Notes: generated from the sequence alone by a model not told the origin. Counted from the first letter of the stretch, positions 51,239 to 60,596 are shown. The stretch: DNA of 64,000 bases from Methylobacterium haplocladii (GCF_007992175.1 NZ_BJZT01000015.1:1-64000); one strand, 5' to 3'. Made by a program: numbers and translations.

Positions 51239-51455
51239 GGCGAAGAGTCCTAAAGCAATGTGTCAGGCGAAGGGCTGAATGGGAGGGCCTGAGTTTCCGT
51301 GCGCTCAGCGCATGACCTCGTATGAGCCTGTCGGATACCCAACGCCGTGCGCAGGCGCACGTCGTCTTGCCCCCGAGAGGTTTCGCACCGGCACCGCTAA
51401 GGATTCGCAAAACTCTCAGAATCAATCCGAGAGTCTTCGTGCCTTATCCGTCAGA

Positions 51456-52316
51456 TCACGCGGCGCTCCGCGGCAGTCGTCGGATCGACGTGACCGCTCC
51501 GAAGCTCTTCTCGGCGATCCGCGCCACCGCCTCGCGCAACGGCTCCACCGCCACCGTCATGTGATGGCCGTTGGCGTGAATGAGGCGGTCGGTGTCGAGC
51601 ATCAGGCCGACATGGCCTTTCCAGAAGACGAGGTCGCCACGCAGCAGCCCGTCGAGGCCGGGCGGCAAGGCGTCGCCCAGGGCCGCTTCCTGCATGTCGG
51701 CGTCGCGGGGACACGCGATCCCCGCCATCAGGAGGGAGAGCTGCACGAGGCCCGAGCAGTCGAGCCCGAGGCTGGTGCGACCGCCCCACAGATAGGGCGT
51801 GCCGACGAGGCGCTCGGCGGTGCCGCCGAAGTCGGGCTCGCGGTGCTGCACGGTCTCGGCATGCGCAGCGAAAACGTACGCGTCGGCACCGACGCGCAAA
51901 AAGTCGCCGTCGCGGTCCTGCGCGGAAACGCTTGCGCCGAGGCTGAGGTAGCCGCCATTCGGCCGCTTCATGTTCGGCTCGGGGTAGAGGAAGGTGCGGA
52001 GCGCCGTGACCCGGTGGGTTGGGGCCGGATCCACCGGCCCAAGGGCATCCTCGGGGACGTAGCCGACATAGCCGTCGAGCCCGAGCTGCACGAAGGCGAA
52101 ACCGTCGGTGACGTCATAGACCGTCACCGGCTCGCCCATCACCGCCTCGGTGTCGAGCCCGGCCTCGACCCGCGGCGTACGGCGCAGCGGTGCGGAGGCC
52201 GCGACCACCCGCCGGGGTTGACCCTCGACGAACCGCTCCGCCTCGACCAGTCCGCGCAGGCGGCTGTCGGCGAGGTCGGGCCGGGCGGGGGTGAGGCGTG
52301 GATCGCGAGTGGTCAT
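51456..52316 (-). CDS. NlpC/P60 family cell-wall peptidase
   Basis: A 286-residue protein: an N-terminal region with SH3-like domains (about 40-160, GEPVTVYDVTDGFAFVQLGL) and a C-terminal NlpC/P60 cysteine peptidase with TPYLWGGRTSLGLDCSGLVQ (catalytic Cys), GDLVFWKGHVGLMLD (His) and LIHANGHHMTV. It would cut peptidoglycan stem peptides. No signal peptide is visible, as in the cytoplasmic/recycling type common in alphaproteobacteria. Confidence 0.88.
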   Translation of the reverse strand: MTTRDPRLTPARPDLADSRLRGLVEAERFVEGQPRRVVAASAPLRRTPRVEAGLDTEAVMGEPVTVYDVTDGFAFVQLGLDGYVGYVPEDALGPVDPAPTHRVTALRTFLYPEPNMKRPNGGYLSLGASVSAQDRDGDFLRVGADAYVFAAHAETVQHREPDFGGTAERLVGTPYLWGGRTSLGLDCSGLVQLSLLMAGIACPRDADMQEAALGDALPPGLDGLLRGDLVFWKGHVGLMLDTDRLIHANGHHMTVAVEPLREAVARIAEKSFGAVTSIRRLPRSAA

Positions 52317-52792
52317 GCGCGGGATCGGATGCCCGGTGGCCGGCGCATGTCAACGGGAACCGGCGCATCGCTGACCGTGGAAGCTCGCGTGGGGGTCGGG
52401 GCCTCCTTCGCATGACGCAGCCGGGCCGATCCCGAGGCCTCGGCCGACGTTCTCCGGGCCGGGGCGTGTCGAGCCTCGGCGTGCCCTTCGCCTCGACGAT
52501 GCGGGCGTCGGGTAGCGCCCTCGGTCCGATCGCACCGCGCTTCGGCCGCTCGACAGCAACTGCGGCAGCCAAGGCGATACGCAGCGAGCAGATCGGTTCG
52601 CGCTCGCGAACGTCGTGCGATCGATAAATCCGATCGCGTTCGGTGCTCAGGAGGCTATAGCGCTCGCTCTGCGATCGACTTCGACAGCAACATGGCGAAA
52701 CATTTCTGCGACAATCTGCGGACCAGCGCTCTGGATCTCCTGGCCTCGCCACGACGTTGGCGGGGCAGACTTTCAGATTGGAGATGGTATCG
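52317..52792. other. Divergent intergenic region
   Basis: 476 bp between the NlpC/P60 gene (minus) and the glycine-rich secreted gene (plus). Several frames cross it but none has a ribosome binding site with protein-like composition. It contains their promoters; no motif stands out. Confidence 0.4.
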
Positions 52793-53209
52793 ATGAAACA
52801 TCTTGCTTTGGCCTCGACGGCGCTCGTTGCCGCATTCGCCTTCATGCCGGCGAGCGCCGATGCGCAGGGTTTCCGTGGCGGCGGCTTCCACGGCGGTGGA
52901 TTCGGTGGGTTCCGTGGCGGCGGTTTCCGGGGAGCGCGCTTCGGCGGCTACGGCGGCGGCTTCCGTGGCGCTCGCTTCGGTGGCGGTTACGGACGTGGCT
53001 TCTACGGTCGCCGAGGGATCGGATACGGTCTCGGCGGCCTCGGGCTCGGCGTCGGCCTGGGCCTCGCTGCCGGCGGTCTCTACGGCGACTACGGCTACGC
53101 GCCCGTAGGCTATGGCGGCTACGGCTATGGATATGCGCCGGCAGCCTACGGCGGGTATGGCTACGGTTATCGCCGGCCGTATCCGGGCTATTACGGCTAC
53201 GGCTACTGA
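52793..53209 (+). CDS. Secreted glycine/tyrosine-rich protein
   Basis: A 138-residue protein: signal peptide 1-24 (ending ADAQG), then low-complexity repeats of GGGF/RGARFGG and, in the C-terminal half, YGGYGYGYAPAAYGGYGYGY. A glycine-zipper-like hydrophobic part (LGGLGLGVGLGLAAGG) sits between them, as in the BA14K protein at 47409. ATG at 52793 has GGAG 9 nt upstream. Likely an envelope or surface protein; function unknown. Confidence 0.75.
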   Translation: MKHLALASTALVAAFAFMPASADAQGFRGGGFHGGGFGGFRGGGFRGARFGGYGGGFRGARFGGGYGRGFYGRRGIGYGLGGLGLGVGLGLAAGGLYGDYGYAPVGYGGYGYGYAPAAYGGYGYGYRRPYPGYYGYGY

Positions 53210-53234
53210 AGCCGATCCCACCCGCGAATGACAC

Positions 53235-53267
53235 CGGCCGCCTCCCGACGAGGCGGCCGTTTCTTTA
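53235..53267 (+). terminator. Intrinsic terminator after the Gly/Tyr-rich gene
   Basis: Perfect 10-bp stem CGGCCGCCTC / GAGGCGGCCG, 5-nt loop, then TTTCTTT. Confidence 0.88.
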
Positions 53268-53282
53268 TGGCCGTGTGACCGT

Positions 53283-53465
53283 TCAGCCGGCGCCGTAGCC
53301 GCCTTTTTCGTTGCTCGACGTCCGATCCGGCGAGTGATCGTCGTAGCCGCCCGTCTTTGGTCCCTTGTCCTTGTCGGACTCGCCCGCCGGTGCGGTCGGC
53401 CCGCTGGGGGGTGCCTGCTCCGTCGGGTCGATCGTGGGGCGGATCGGTTTCTCCGGCGTCGTCAT
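53283..53465 (-). CDS. Small disordered hydrophilic protein
   Basis: A 60-residue protein rich in Pro, Thr, Gly, Asp and Lys (MTTPEKPIRPTIDPTEQAPP at the start, ending SNEKGGYGAG), without membrane segment or fold signature, so probably disordered. The start at ATG 53465 has GGAG 9 nt upstream; a frame open to 53579 adds unrelated residues. Family not recognised. Confidence 0.5.
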   Translation of the reverse strand: MTTPEKPIRPTIDPTEQAPPSGPTAPAGESDKDKGPKTGGYDDHSPDRTSSNEKGGYGAG

Positions 53466-53784
53466 TCGCGTTTGCTCCATATGGCTCTCAGGGAAGCTTT
53501 CAAAGCGCACGCGTGTTCCGAACCGCACGGGCACCGATCGGCCTCGATTCACGGAGTTGGCCGGCATCGACGTCCGCACCCTCCGCCTATGGCGGCGACA
53601 GCGCCGAACGGATCGATGGTTACACCGGCGGCGATAAACCGCCGTGCGGTGCCAATGGCAATCGGGTCACTGCTCGGTCCAAGCGGAGGCTCGGCCCGAC
53701 GCTCGTGGCAACGGTCGCGGCCCGTAGAGCGGGCTTCCCCGGGCAGGCCCGCTAGCCGGCCGGGCAACACTTCGGCCGGCGCGA
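53466..53784. other. Intergenic region between the small disordered and HAD genes
   Basis: About 320 bp, high GC, with no supported gene or strong hairpin. It must carry the promoter of the small disordered protein (minus). Confidence 0.35.
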
Positions 53785-54456
53785 TCAGCGCGCGGCGAGT
53801 GGCGATCGATCGAAGCCGTCGAGCAGGTCCTGCGGATCGCGATAGATCGCGATGCAGCCGGCGGCCGACAGATCGGCTTCGGGAAAGCCGCCGCAGAGCA
53901 CGCCGACCGTCGCAAGTCCGGCCTTGCCGGCGGCCTCGGCGTCGTAAGGCGTATCGCCCACGACCAGGATCGACGCCGTATCGAGCGGTGCGAGCTTTGT
54001 CAGGGCTGCCTCGAAGATGTCCGGATGAGGCTTCGACCGCTCGGCGTCGTCGGACGAGGTCGTCGTGTCCACCAGGTCGGCGATTCCCAGGATCTCCTGA
54101 TAATGCTCGACCTCGTCGCGCTTGCCGGAAGAAGCAAGCGCGACGGTCATGTCCGCCGCGCGGATGCGCTCGAACAGGGCGCGGACACCGGGAAACGGCT
54201 TCACCCGATCGAGATAGTCGCGCTTGAACAGGTCGGAGCGCCAGGCCTCGATCGTCTTGCCGTCGCGCTCCACGCGGTCCGGCGGCAGAAACACCGGCAT
54301 CAATTCGTCCCCGCCCTTGCCGATCTGGCTGCGGACCCGCTCGGGATCGGTCTCGACCCCGAAATGCGCAAAGGCCTCGACCCAGGCCTGCGCGTGCAGG
54401 TCGACACTGTCGAGCAGCGTGCCGTCGATGTCGAAGATCACTGCCCGCATGTCCAT
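53785..54456 (-). CDS. HAD-superfamily phosphatase (phosphoglycolate phosphatase-like)
   Basis: A 223-residue HAD hydrolase: nucleophile motif VIFDIDGTLLDSVDLHAQAW, motif II TVALASSGK, Lys in ERSKPHPDIFEAAL and motif III ILVVGDTPYDAEAAGKAGL. The alpha-helical cap (about 18-85) is the type seen in phosphoglycolate phosphatase and beta-phosphoglucomutase. Substrate not readable. ATG at 54456 or two codons later (MRAVIF) both possible. Confidence 0.88.
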   Translation of the reverse strand: MDMRAVIFDIDGTLLDSVDLHAQAWVEAFAHFGVETDPERVRSQIGKGGDELMPVFLPPDRVERDGKTIEAWRSDLFKRDYLDRVKPFPGVRALFERIRAADMTVALASSGKRDEVEHYQEILGIADLVDTTTSSDDAERSKPHPDIFEAALTKLAPLDTASILVVGDTPYDAEAAGKAGLATVGVLCGGFPEADLSAAGCIAIYRDPQDLLDGFDRSPLAAR

Positions 54457-54531
54457 ATCCTTCGCGCCGCCCGCACTCGGCAGCAGACGCCCTCGTGAGC
54501 CTTCGGAGGAGCCGGGGCTCCCCAGATCCCG

Positions 54532-54846
54532 TCAGTTGCCGAGGGAGGGACCGCCGGCCGCGCCGCCCGTGCCGGGCGGACCGCTCGTCGGCGTCCCGCC
54601 GATATTCACGTCCGGCGTCGTGCCCGGCACGGAGGCGTTGCTGCGGCTCGCCGCGTTGCCGGCCGGTGCCTCGGGGCTGCGGGTGTCGAGCGTTCCGCTG
54701 CGGACGGTCCCGGCCGGTACGCCGCCGACGACCGGCGGCGGGGCGACACCGGTATTGGCCGCGCCACCGGTCGTGATCTGCGCCAGGGCCGGGCCGGCCA
54801 GGGCGAGCCCCAGGGCGCCTGCGAGAGCCATCGTCATGCGTGTCAT
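54532..54846 (-). CDS. Small secreted Gly/Pro/Ala-rich protein
   Basis: A 104-residue protein: signal peptide 1-22 (TRMTMALAGALGLALAGP, ending ALAQ), then a low-complexity chain of Gly, Pro, Thr, Ala (TTGGAANTGVAPPPVVGGVP ... PPGTGGAAGGPSLGN), probably disordered. No strong Shine-Dalgarno; the 49-bp palindromic repeat lies 21 nt upstream of the start. Unknown function. Confidence 0.5.
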   Translation of the reverse strand: MTRMTMALAGALGLALAGPALAQITTGGAANTGVAPPPVVGGVPAGTVRSGTLDTRSPEAPAGNAASRSNASVPGTTPDVNIGGTPTSGPPGTGGAAGGPSLGN

Positions 54847-54866
54847 CGAGCGTATCCGTGTGATCC

Positions 54867-54915
54867 GGCGCATGATGCGGGACTGGGGAATCCGGCTTCC
54901 CGGAAACATCATGCG
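54867..54915 (-). repeat. 49-bp palindromic repeat, copy 2
   Basis: Same element as at 40759-40807 in the opposite orientation, 43 of 49 positions identical; differences lie in the loop-side core. It lies in the leader of the small secreted gene. Confidence 0.8.
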
Positions 54916-55077
54916 GCGACAATGAGCCGGAGCGGGCTGCGGTTTCCGTGAAAGAGCGGCATGCTCCGGAGATCCGCCGGCAACGGGCGGTGGCGCGCGA
55001 AGTTCACCATCGCGGTTTCGCGATGATCCTGTGCGATGTGGGCGACGACGGCTCGGCCGTCGCCCCACTCCCGGCGC

Positions 55078-55452
55078 TCAGCCCTTCTCCACGACCCCGG
55101 AGATGGCGGCCGGCAGCGTCTGCTGGTGCTGCACCACGCGCCATTCGTCATGCGCGAGCCGGCGGTAGGTCGAGGTGCAATAGGCCTCGTACGTCTCGTC
55201 CCCGCGCGAGGCCTTCGCCTGATAGGCAATGACGATGAGCCCTTCCTGCGGCCGGGCGATCTGACCCTTCGCCAGTTCCACCTCCGTCCAGCGCGGGGTG
55301 CCGGCGACGGCCTCGATGGCCTGAACCCCGCTCATGGCGAAGGGCGGGTGCGGCAACACCATCAGGCAGGACTCGTCGATCAGCTTGCGATAGTTCTCTT
55401 CGTCTCCGGTCCAGAGGCTCTTCTCGAAAGACCAAACCCGCTCGTCGTCCAT
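55078..55452 (-). CDS. NTF2-like (SnoaL/DUF4440) protein
   Basis: A 124-residue protein with the cone-shaped NTF2 fold pattern: VWSFEKSLWTGDEENYRKLI (helices), then strands with ARPQEGLIVIAYQAKASRGD, YEAYCTSTYRRLAHDEWRVV and HQQTLPA at the end, as in DUF4440 proteins. These bind or process small molecules; no catalytic residue can be named. No signal peptide. ATG at 55452. Confidence 0.75.
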   Translation of the reverse strand: MDDERVWSFEKSLWTGDEENYRKLIDESCLMVLPHPPFAMSGVQAIEAVAGTPRWTEVELAKGQIARPQEGLIVIAYQAKASRGDETYEAYCTSTYRRLAHDEWRVVQHQQTLPAAISGVVEKG

Positions 55453-56088
55453 CGTGTTCTCCTCAGATCCGCGAAGTGACCGGAGAAGAGCGCGAGGCGG
55501 GGTTCGTTCCGGGCATGCGGCATTGCGGATCGCAGCGGGCGAGCGATTCGTCGTCTTCGGCGTTGCGATGGCACTCTGCCGATCGGCACGGACGCCCAGT
55601 CCCGCGACCGGTCCCGATCACCATGCGGCGTAGGGGCTGGGCAGGTCGGGATTGTCCAACACACCGCATGCGTCGAACGGGGAGGCTTTGCCGGGCAACA
55701 TCAACCGCAGTGCGACACCTTCGTGCAAAGCTCGGTTTCATTGAACGCTTCTCTGAGGCAGAGTTGAAGACGTCGCATCATGTCCAAGTGGATGTGAAGT
55801 CCTGGAAAGTCTGGGCTTGCGCCTGAGGGACGCCTTCTGCCCTCATGATGCTCCAGGTCCGCTCCTTGGCGGCACAGCCTGGTCGAGTTTGTCACCACCA
55901 AATTCACAATACAGTCGCAGCACGTTGCGCATTTGGTCCGGCAGAGATCCACGTTGTTGATTTGAAAGGCTTCACGCGAGCCATTTTCAAAAATGGGCCT
56001 GCATGCAAAAGTATTCGCTTGGACACGTAAAAGGCTTGCCCCTTCATTGGCAGGGAGTGCCTTCCCCGTGGCTGGAACGGAGCGAGAG
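55453..56088. other. Intergenic region upstream of the hydrolase gene
   Basis: 636 bp with lower and irregular GC (55690-56040). No frame looks like a protein with a proper start on either strand. Nothing recognised; possibly decayed sequence. Confidence 0.4.
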
Positions 56089-56979
56089 ATGCCGCCATCC
56101 GAAATCGACCTCATCCGGGCTCGCCTCGCCGCGCATCCAAGGCGGGCCGACCTCGCGGCGCGGCGCGAGCGGATCGATGATCTCGGGGCGGGCTACGTGC
56201 TGCCGCCGGACGTGGTCGTAGAACCGGTCAGTGCTCACGGCGTGCCAGCGGAGTGGACGCGCACGCCCGCGGCGAGCGGCGGCCGTGTCGTGCTGTTCTT
56301 GCACGGAGGCGGCTACGTCTCCGGCTCACTGACGAGCCATCGCCACATGATTGCGCAGGCTGGCCGCGAGGCTGAGGCACGCACCCTCGCGCTGGATTAC
56401 CGGCTCGCTCCCGAGCACCCGTTTCCGGCCGCTCTCGAGGATGCGCTCGCCGGATATCGCTTCCTTCTCGATGCGAATGTCGCCCCGACACAGATCGCGC
56501 TTGCGGGTGAGAGCGCGGGGGGCGGTCTTGCACTCGCGACGGTCCTGTCGTTGCGAGAAGCGGGATTGCCGCTACCGGGATGCCTTTGGCTCAGCTCCCC
56601 CTGGACCGATCTCGCCCTGATCGGTGCCAGTATGGAGGCCAAAGCCGCCGTCGATCCGTTGCTCAGCCGGACCTACCTCACCGAACTCGCAAACCTCTAC
56701 CTCGACGGGGCCGATGCGCGGGACCCGCTCGTCTCGCCGATCTACGCCGATCTGACAGGCGTGCCGCCGATGCTGATCCAGGTCGGCTCGGCTGAAACGC
56801 TGCTCGACGACTCCATTCGATTGGCCGCTGCCGCGGGCGCTGTGGACGTATCCGTGCGTCTCGCGATCTGGCCGCACATGATCCATGCCTGGCATCTATT
56901 TTACCAAGAGGTCGCAGATGGACGGCGTTCGCTGGCGGAGGCCGGCGCCTTCATCAGAGCGCATCTCGACGGGGCCTGA
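56089..56979 (+). CDS. Alpha/beta hydrolase (hormone-sensitive lipase family)
   Basis: A 296-residue esterase/lipase: oxyanion motif FLHGGGYVSGS, LDYRLAPEHPFPAALEDAL, nucleophile elbow LAGESAGGG (Ser), acid in SPIYADLTGVPPMLIQVG (with Asp in the following ETLLDDS region) and catalytic His in WPHMIHAWHLF. This is the HSL (GDSAG/GESAG) family. ATG at 56089 has GGAG upstream; a longer frame from 55993 lacks one. Substrate probably short-chain esters. Confidence 0.88.
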   Translation: MPPSEIDLIRARLAAHPRRADLAARRERIDDLGAGYVLPPDVVVEPVSAHGVPAEWTRTPAASGGRVVLFLHGGGYVSGSLTSHRHMIAQAGREAEARTLALDYRLAPEHPFPAALEDALAGYRFLLDANVAPTQIALAGESAGGGLALATVLSLREAGLPLPGCLWLSSPWTDLALIGASMEAKAAVDPLLSRTYLTELANLYLDGADARDPLVSPIYADLTGVPPMLIQVGSAETLLDDSIRLAAAAGAVDVSVRLAIWPHMIHAWHLFYQEVADGRRSLAEAGAFIRAHLDGA

Positions 56980-57294
56980 GCGCCACGCCGTTTTGCAGTC
57001 CGATGCACCGCGCGAGATCTACGGGGTGCTTTACCGCGGTCGTAACCCATCGAGAGGATGTTCTGTCGCCTCAGGGACTTCCGTCGCGCGGCGACTCGCT
57101 ACGATCGCCTCAGCGCCATCCGTATCGCGACAACCGTCAGCTACTGGTTATGATACCCGATTCTAGTATTCGATACTAGGTAATCATGGTATATCGTTGT
57201 TTTTGAGCACGTGAGATCACGGTAGAATGCGTGTCACCGATTGTCGCCGCGCAGCGCTCGTCGCTGGCGTCGACGGAGCGACCCGGAGGCTACA
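56980..57294. other. Intergenic region upstream of the HdeD-family gene
   Basis: 315 bp, AT-rich in 57140-57230. It contains a perfect palindrome at 57163-57179. No gene is supported. Confidence 0.4.
57163..57179. promoter_or_regulatory. Palindrome CTAGTAT-TCG-ATACTAG, possible operator
   Basis: Perfect 7-3-7 inverted repeat in AT-rich DNA 116 nt before the HdeD-family start codon. Typical of a dimeric HTH repressor site; the regulator is unknown. Confidence 0.45.
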
Positions 57295-57918
57295 ATGTCC
57301 AACTCAAATACCGCATCACCCGCGAGCTCTTCGGGTTTATCGCGCCGCGGCTTAGCCCGACTCGACGCAATGAGCTCGGTGCTCGCGCGCAACTGGTGGA
57401 TCGTAGCGCTGCGCGGAATTTTCGCGGTTCTGTTTGGAATCCTCGCGTTTGCAGCGCCGCAGGCCTTTCTGCTCGCGTTGGCTCTATACTTCGCTGTCTA
57501 CATGCTGGTCGACGGTGGGTGGACGATCGCTTCAGCGATCCGCGCGGCACAGAAGCACGAGCGCTACGGGTTCCTGCTGCTCGAAGGCATCGTCGACATC
57601 CTTGTCGGCATGGCTGCGGCGCTGATCCCCGCCGCGGCGATCTGGGCCTTCGTGCTTCTGGTCGCGACGTGGGCGCTTGTCACGGGTGGACTGATGATCG
57701 CTGCCGCCTTTCGGCTGCATCTCCATTATGGCCGTTGGTGGCTCGGACTCGGCGGCGTGATTTCGATCATGTTCGGACTGGCGCTGGCCATCAATCCCGG
57801 CATGTCGGCGATCGTGCTGGCATTGTGGATGGGCATCTACAGCGTCGCTTTCGGCGTGATGCTTCTCATTCTCGCCTTCAATCTACGCGGTCGCCGCGGT
57901 AGCCCTGTTGTGTCTTAG
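57295..57918 (+). CDS. HdeD-family (DUF308) membrane protein
   Basis: A 207-residue protein with six membrane helices and the DUF308 repeats (NWWIVALRGIFAVLFGILAF; LLEGIVDILVGMAAALIPAA; WWLGLGGVISIMFGLALAIN). HdeD proteins are linked to acid stress in E. coli; the molecular role is unclear. ATG at 57295 has GGAGG 5 nt upstream. The N-terminal 40 residues are polar, rich in Ser/Ala. Confidence 0.85.
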   Translation: MSNSNTASPASSSGLSRRGLARLDAMSSVLARNWWIVALRGIFAVLFGILAFAAPQAFLLALALYFAVYMLVDGGWTIASAIRAAQKHERYGFLLLEGIVDILVGMAAALIPAAAIWAFVLLVATWALVTGGLMIAAAFRLHLHYGRWWLGLGGVISIMFGLALAINPGMSAIVLALWMGIYSVAFGVMLLILAFNLRGRRGSPVVS

Positions 57919-57949
57919 GGGTGCCGACAGCGAGGTTACCTGCAGTATC

Positions 57950-58156
57950 CAAGATGCGCTCGTCAACATTAGTCTGATCCGCTTCATCTATCCGGCTCAC
58001 CGGCTGGGGCGCGGCGTCGGGCTGAACGCCTTCGTCGTCGGCGTCGGCTTCGCGGTAGGCCCGACCGTCGCGTCGCTGGTTCTCGTCAATGCGCCGTCGA
58101 CGTGCCGATCGGCCTCAGCGCCCTGGCGCTGGCCTGGAGCGCATCGTCAGGCCTGA
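57950..58156 (+). pseudogene. Remnant of an MFS drug-resistance transporter (DHA2-like)
   Basis: The frame reads IRFIYPAHRLGRGVGLNAFVVGVGFAVGP-like sequence (RLGRGVGLNAFVV, VGPTVASLVLV), which is the loop and helices around the fifth segment of EmrB/QacA-type transporters. It then jumps frame near 58100, where VPIGLSALALAWS continues the family pattern. Both ends of the protein are missing, and no start or ribosome binding site fits. A decayed fragment next to the HdeD gene. Confidence 0.55.
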
Positions 58157-58347
58157 GATCTCACCACTGGTCGTTCCAATAGTGGAAAAGAGATTTCGGC
58201 CACGTGAGAAAAACTAAGCCGTAGCGTCGTGGGAGATACATAACAATTTATTCCAAAGTTGATCGATAATGATCACTTAACCATAGAACATCAATATAGA
58301 AACCATGGTCTGCTTCTGGAGTTAGAATTTCACTCCTGGAGGATCAC

Positions 58348-60267
58348 ATGTCGACATCTCCCCTATCGATACTCGGCCAGCCCACGCGCTCGCTCGAATG
58401 GCTGATCGGCCCCGATGCGCTGCTGTCCTCGACGGCACTGGCGACCGGACAACTCGGTACGCTCGGCCCCATCGCCTCGCTCGTCGAAGGCGGGCTCGAT
58501 CTCACCAGAACCGACGGTGCCGCATCAGGGCTCACCGGCTCGGCCACCGGGATCGCCAATCAGGCGGTGATCGACTTTCATGCCGCGCTGGAAAATCTCG
58601 GCCATGAAGTCGCCCCGCTGAACGGTCCGCTGCACGCCCTGACCCATCTCGGCGAGACCGTCGGACTCGGTCATATTGGCCAGCCCGGCAACATCGTCAC
58701 CGATCTGACGGCGATACCGGCTGCCGTGGCCGGCGGCGGTGGCCTTGCCTCGGCGGTGCCTCTGCTCGACGATCTCGGCGACGCCCTCGGCGCGAGCGAC
58801 GGTCTGGTCGCTTCGGTCAGCGGGAGCGCGACCGGGAGCAACCTGCTCGCGCCCAACGGCCTGCTCGCGCCGGTCTCGAGCCTCGCCAACGCCGTCGTGC
58901 TCGATCTCCACGCGAACATCGAGGGTCTCGGCCACGATCTGCCGATTCTGAACGAGGCGCTCCACGGCCTCACCGCGCTCGGCGAAACGGTCGGGCTCGG
59001 GCATCTCGGCACCAGCGGTAACCTGCTGACCGACGTCGTCGGTCTGCCCGGCGGCCTGCTGGGCGGCCAGGGGCTCGATGCGCTCTCGCCGATCCTCGGC
59101 GATCTCGGCCATGTCACCGGCGCGGCGACGGGCCTGCTCGGCGACGTCATCAACATTCCGGGGAGCCTGCTCGGGGGCGCCGCGACCGGCACGCCCCTCG
59201 ACGGCGTGCTGGCGCCTGTGACGTCGCTCCTCGGCGGCCTGACCGGCGGGCATTCGGGGCTCCCGCTCGACGGCCTTCTCGGCGGGCTGACCGGCGACGG
59301 TGGCGGCGTGCTGGCACCCGTCACCGCCCTCCTTGGCGGCGTGACGGGCGGCGGCGGTCCGCTCGGCGGCGACCTGCTCGGCCCCGGCGGCGTCCTGCAG
59401 CCGGTGGGCAACGTGGCCAATGGGCTGATCGACGGCATTCATGCCAACATCGAGAACCTGGGCCACGACATCCCGATCCTGAACGTGCCGCTGCACGAGG
59501 TCATCAACCTCGGCACGACCGTCGGACTCGGTGCGCTGGGCGAGGGCAACAACCTCCTCACCGACGTCGTCAATCTGCCCGGCGACATTCTGAGCGGAAA
59601 CGGTCCGGCCGGCATCGGTCAGGTCGCGGGTGACGTCGGCCACGTCGCGGATGCGGCCGGCGCGGTGGTCGGAAGCGTTCCCGGCGTGATCGACGGTCTC
59701 CTCTCCGGCGGCGCCGGGACGGGCACGCCGCTCGATGGGGTCCTCGGCGGCCTCACCGGCGGTGGCGGCGGCGCACTCGCGCCCGTGCTGTCCACCGTCG
59801 GCGGACTGACCGCGGGCGGCACGCCGCTCACAGGGATCCTCGGCGGCCTGACCGGTGGCGGTTCGGACGGGACACATCCGCTGATCGACGTGGCGGCCGG
59901 CCCGACCACTGCGACGCCGCTCGCGAATGTTGGGGTCCTCACGCCCCCGGCCGATCCGGCGCACACGGTCCAGGTCGGAGCGATCGGCGTCGGCGCCGAG
60001 CAACCGGGTCTGCTCAGCGCCGGCCTGCTCGCCGGCGACGGCATCGCCTTCCCGGCGACGGGCGGCGGCGGCGGAGACGCGCTCGTCGGCCATGTCCTCG
60101 ACATCGTCCACACCGCGACCTCCGGGCCGGCGGATGCGGGCGCCTCGCACGATGCCGGCCTCGATCTGGGGGTCCTCTCGATCGATCTCGGCGGCCATGC
60201 GGAAGCCCATCACACCGATCCGACCCCGCACGGCGCGACGGGCGGGCTCCACCTGCTCGGGCTGTAG
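58348..60267 (+). CDS. Gly/Leu-rich repeat protein, probable type I secretion cargo
   Basis: A 639-residue protein without signal peptide, with GGAGG 6 nt before ATG. A module of about 77 residues occurs three times (about 69-145, 179-256, 356-434): HANIENLGHDIPILN, then LGETVGLG, then NLLTDVV-x-LPG. Between and after them are PLDGVLGGLTGG-type Gly/Leu/Thr repeats (about 280-340 and 458-505). The C-terminal 60 residues contain His/Asp-rich parts and end GGLHLLGL, fitting an uncleaved C-terminal secretion signal. RTX nonapeptides are absent. The PrtD-like ATPase and adaptor genes follow on the same strand, so it is the likely cargo. Confidence 0.72.
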   Translation: MSTSPLSILGQPTRSLEWLIGPDALLSSTALATGQLGTLGPIASLVEGGLDLTRTDGAASGLTGSATGIANQAVIDFHAALENLGHEVAPLNGPLHALTHLGETVGLGHIGQPGNIVTDLTAIPAAVAGGGGLASAVPLLDDLGDALGASDGLVASVSGSATGSNLLAPNGLLAPVSSLANAVVLDLHANIEGLGHDLPILNEALHGLTALGETVGLGHLGTSGNLLTDVVGLPGGLLGGQGLDALSPILGDLGHVTGAATGLLGDVINIPGSLLGGAATGTPLDGVLAPVTSLLGGLTGGHSGLPLDGLLGGLTGDGGGVLAPVTALLGGVTGGGGPLGGDLLGPGGVLQPVGNVANGLIDGIHANIENLGHDIPILNVPLHEVINLGTTVGLGALGEGNNLLTDVVNLPGDILSGNGPAGIGQVAGDVGHVADAAGAVVGSVPGVIDGLLSGGAGTGTPLDGVLGGLTGGGGGALAPVLSTVGGLTAGGTPLTGILGGLTGGGSDGTHPLIDVAAGPTTATPLANVGVLTPPADPAHTVQVGAIGVGAEQPGLLSAGLLAGDGIAFPATGGGGGDALVGHVLDIVHTATSGPADAGASHDAGLDLGVLSIDLGGHAEAHHTDPTPHGATGGLHLLGL

Positions 60268-60596
60268 CACCCGCCCCCCGCCGCCCCGCAGCGGCGGGGG
60301 ACCTTCGATCAACGCGCGCTCGAGCACACCCGGCCCTTTCCAGGACGCCCGCAGCGAAGCGGAAGGCGATCCGGGACCCAGCGAGAGAAGAGCCGCGTCA
60401 GCCGCTCGATACGAACGGCGTAAGTGTTCGGACGCTTCGCGCGGTTTTCGTGCCGGGCCCCGGATCGGTTTCCGCTTTCGCTCCCCCGTCCGGGGAAGGC
60501 GCGCGGCTGATCCGAAGTGCGCGCACGGACACAGGACGACGCAGCTTCCGGCCCGACCGACTGCACCCCCTTCACCCGAAAACCCGGAACCGTGAC
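60268..60596. other. Spacer between cargo gene and secretion genes
   Basis: 329 bp with a strong hairpin at its left end. No gene is supported. The gap allows separate transcription of the secretion genes, or attenuation so that cargo is made in excess. Confidence 0.45.
60275..60300 (+). terminator. GC-rich hairpin after the repeat protein
   Basis: Perfect 10-bp stem CCCCCGCCGC / GCGGCGGGGG with a 6-nt loop, 8 nt after the stop; no T-tract. May be a partial terminator or mRNA end stabiliser. Confidence 0.55.
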
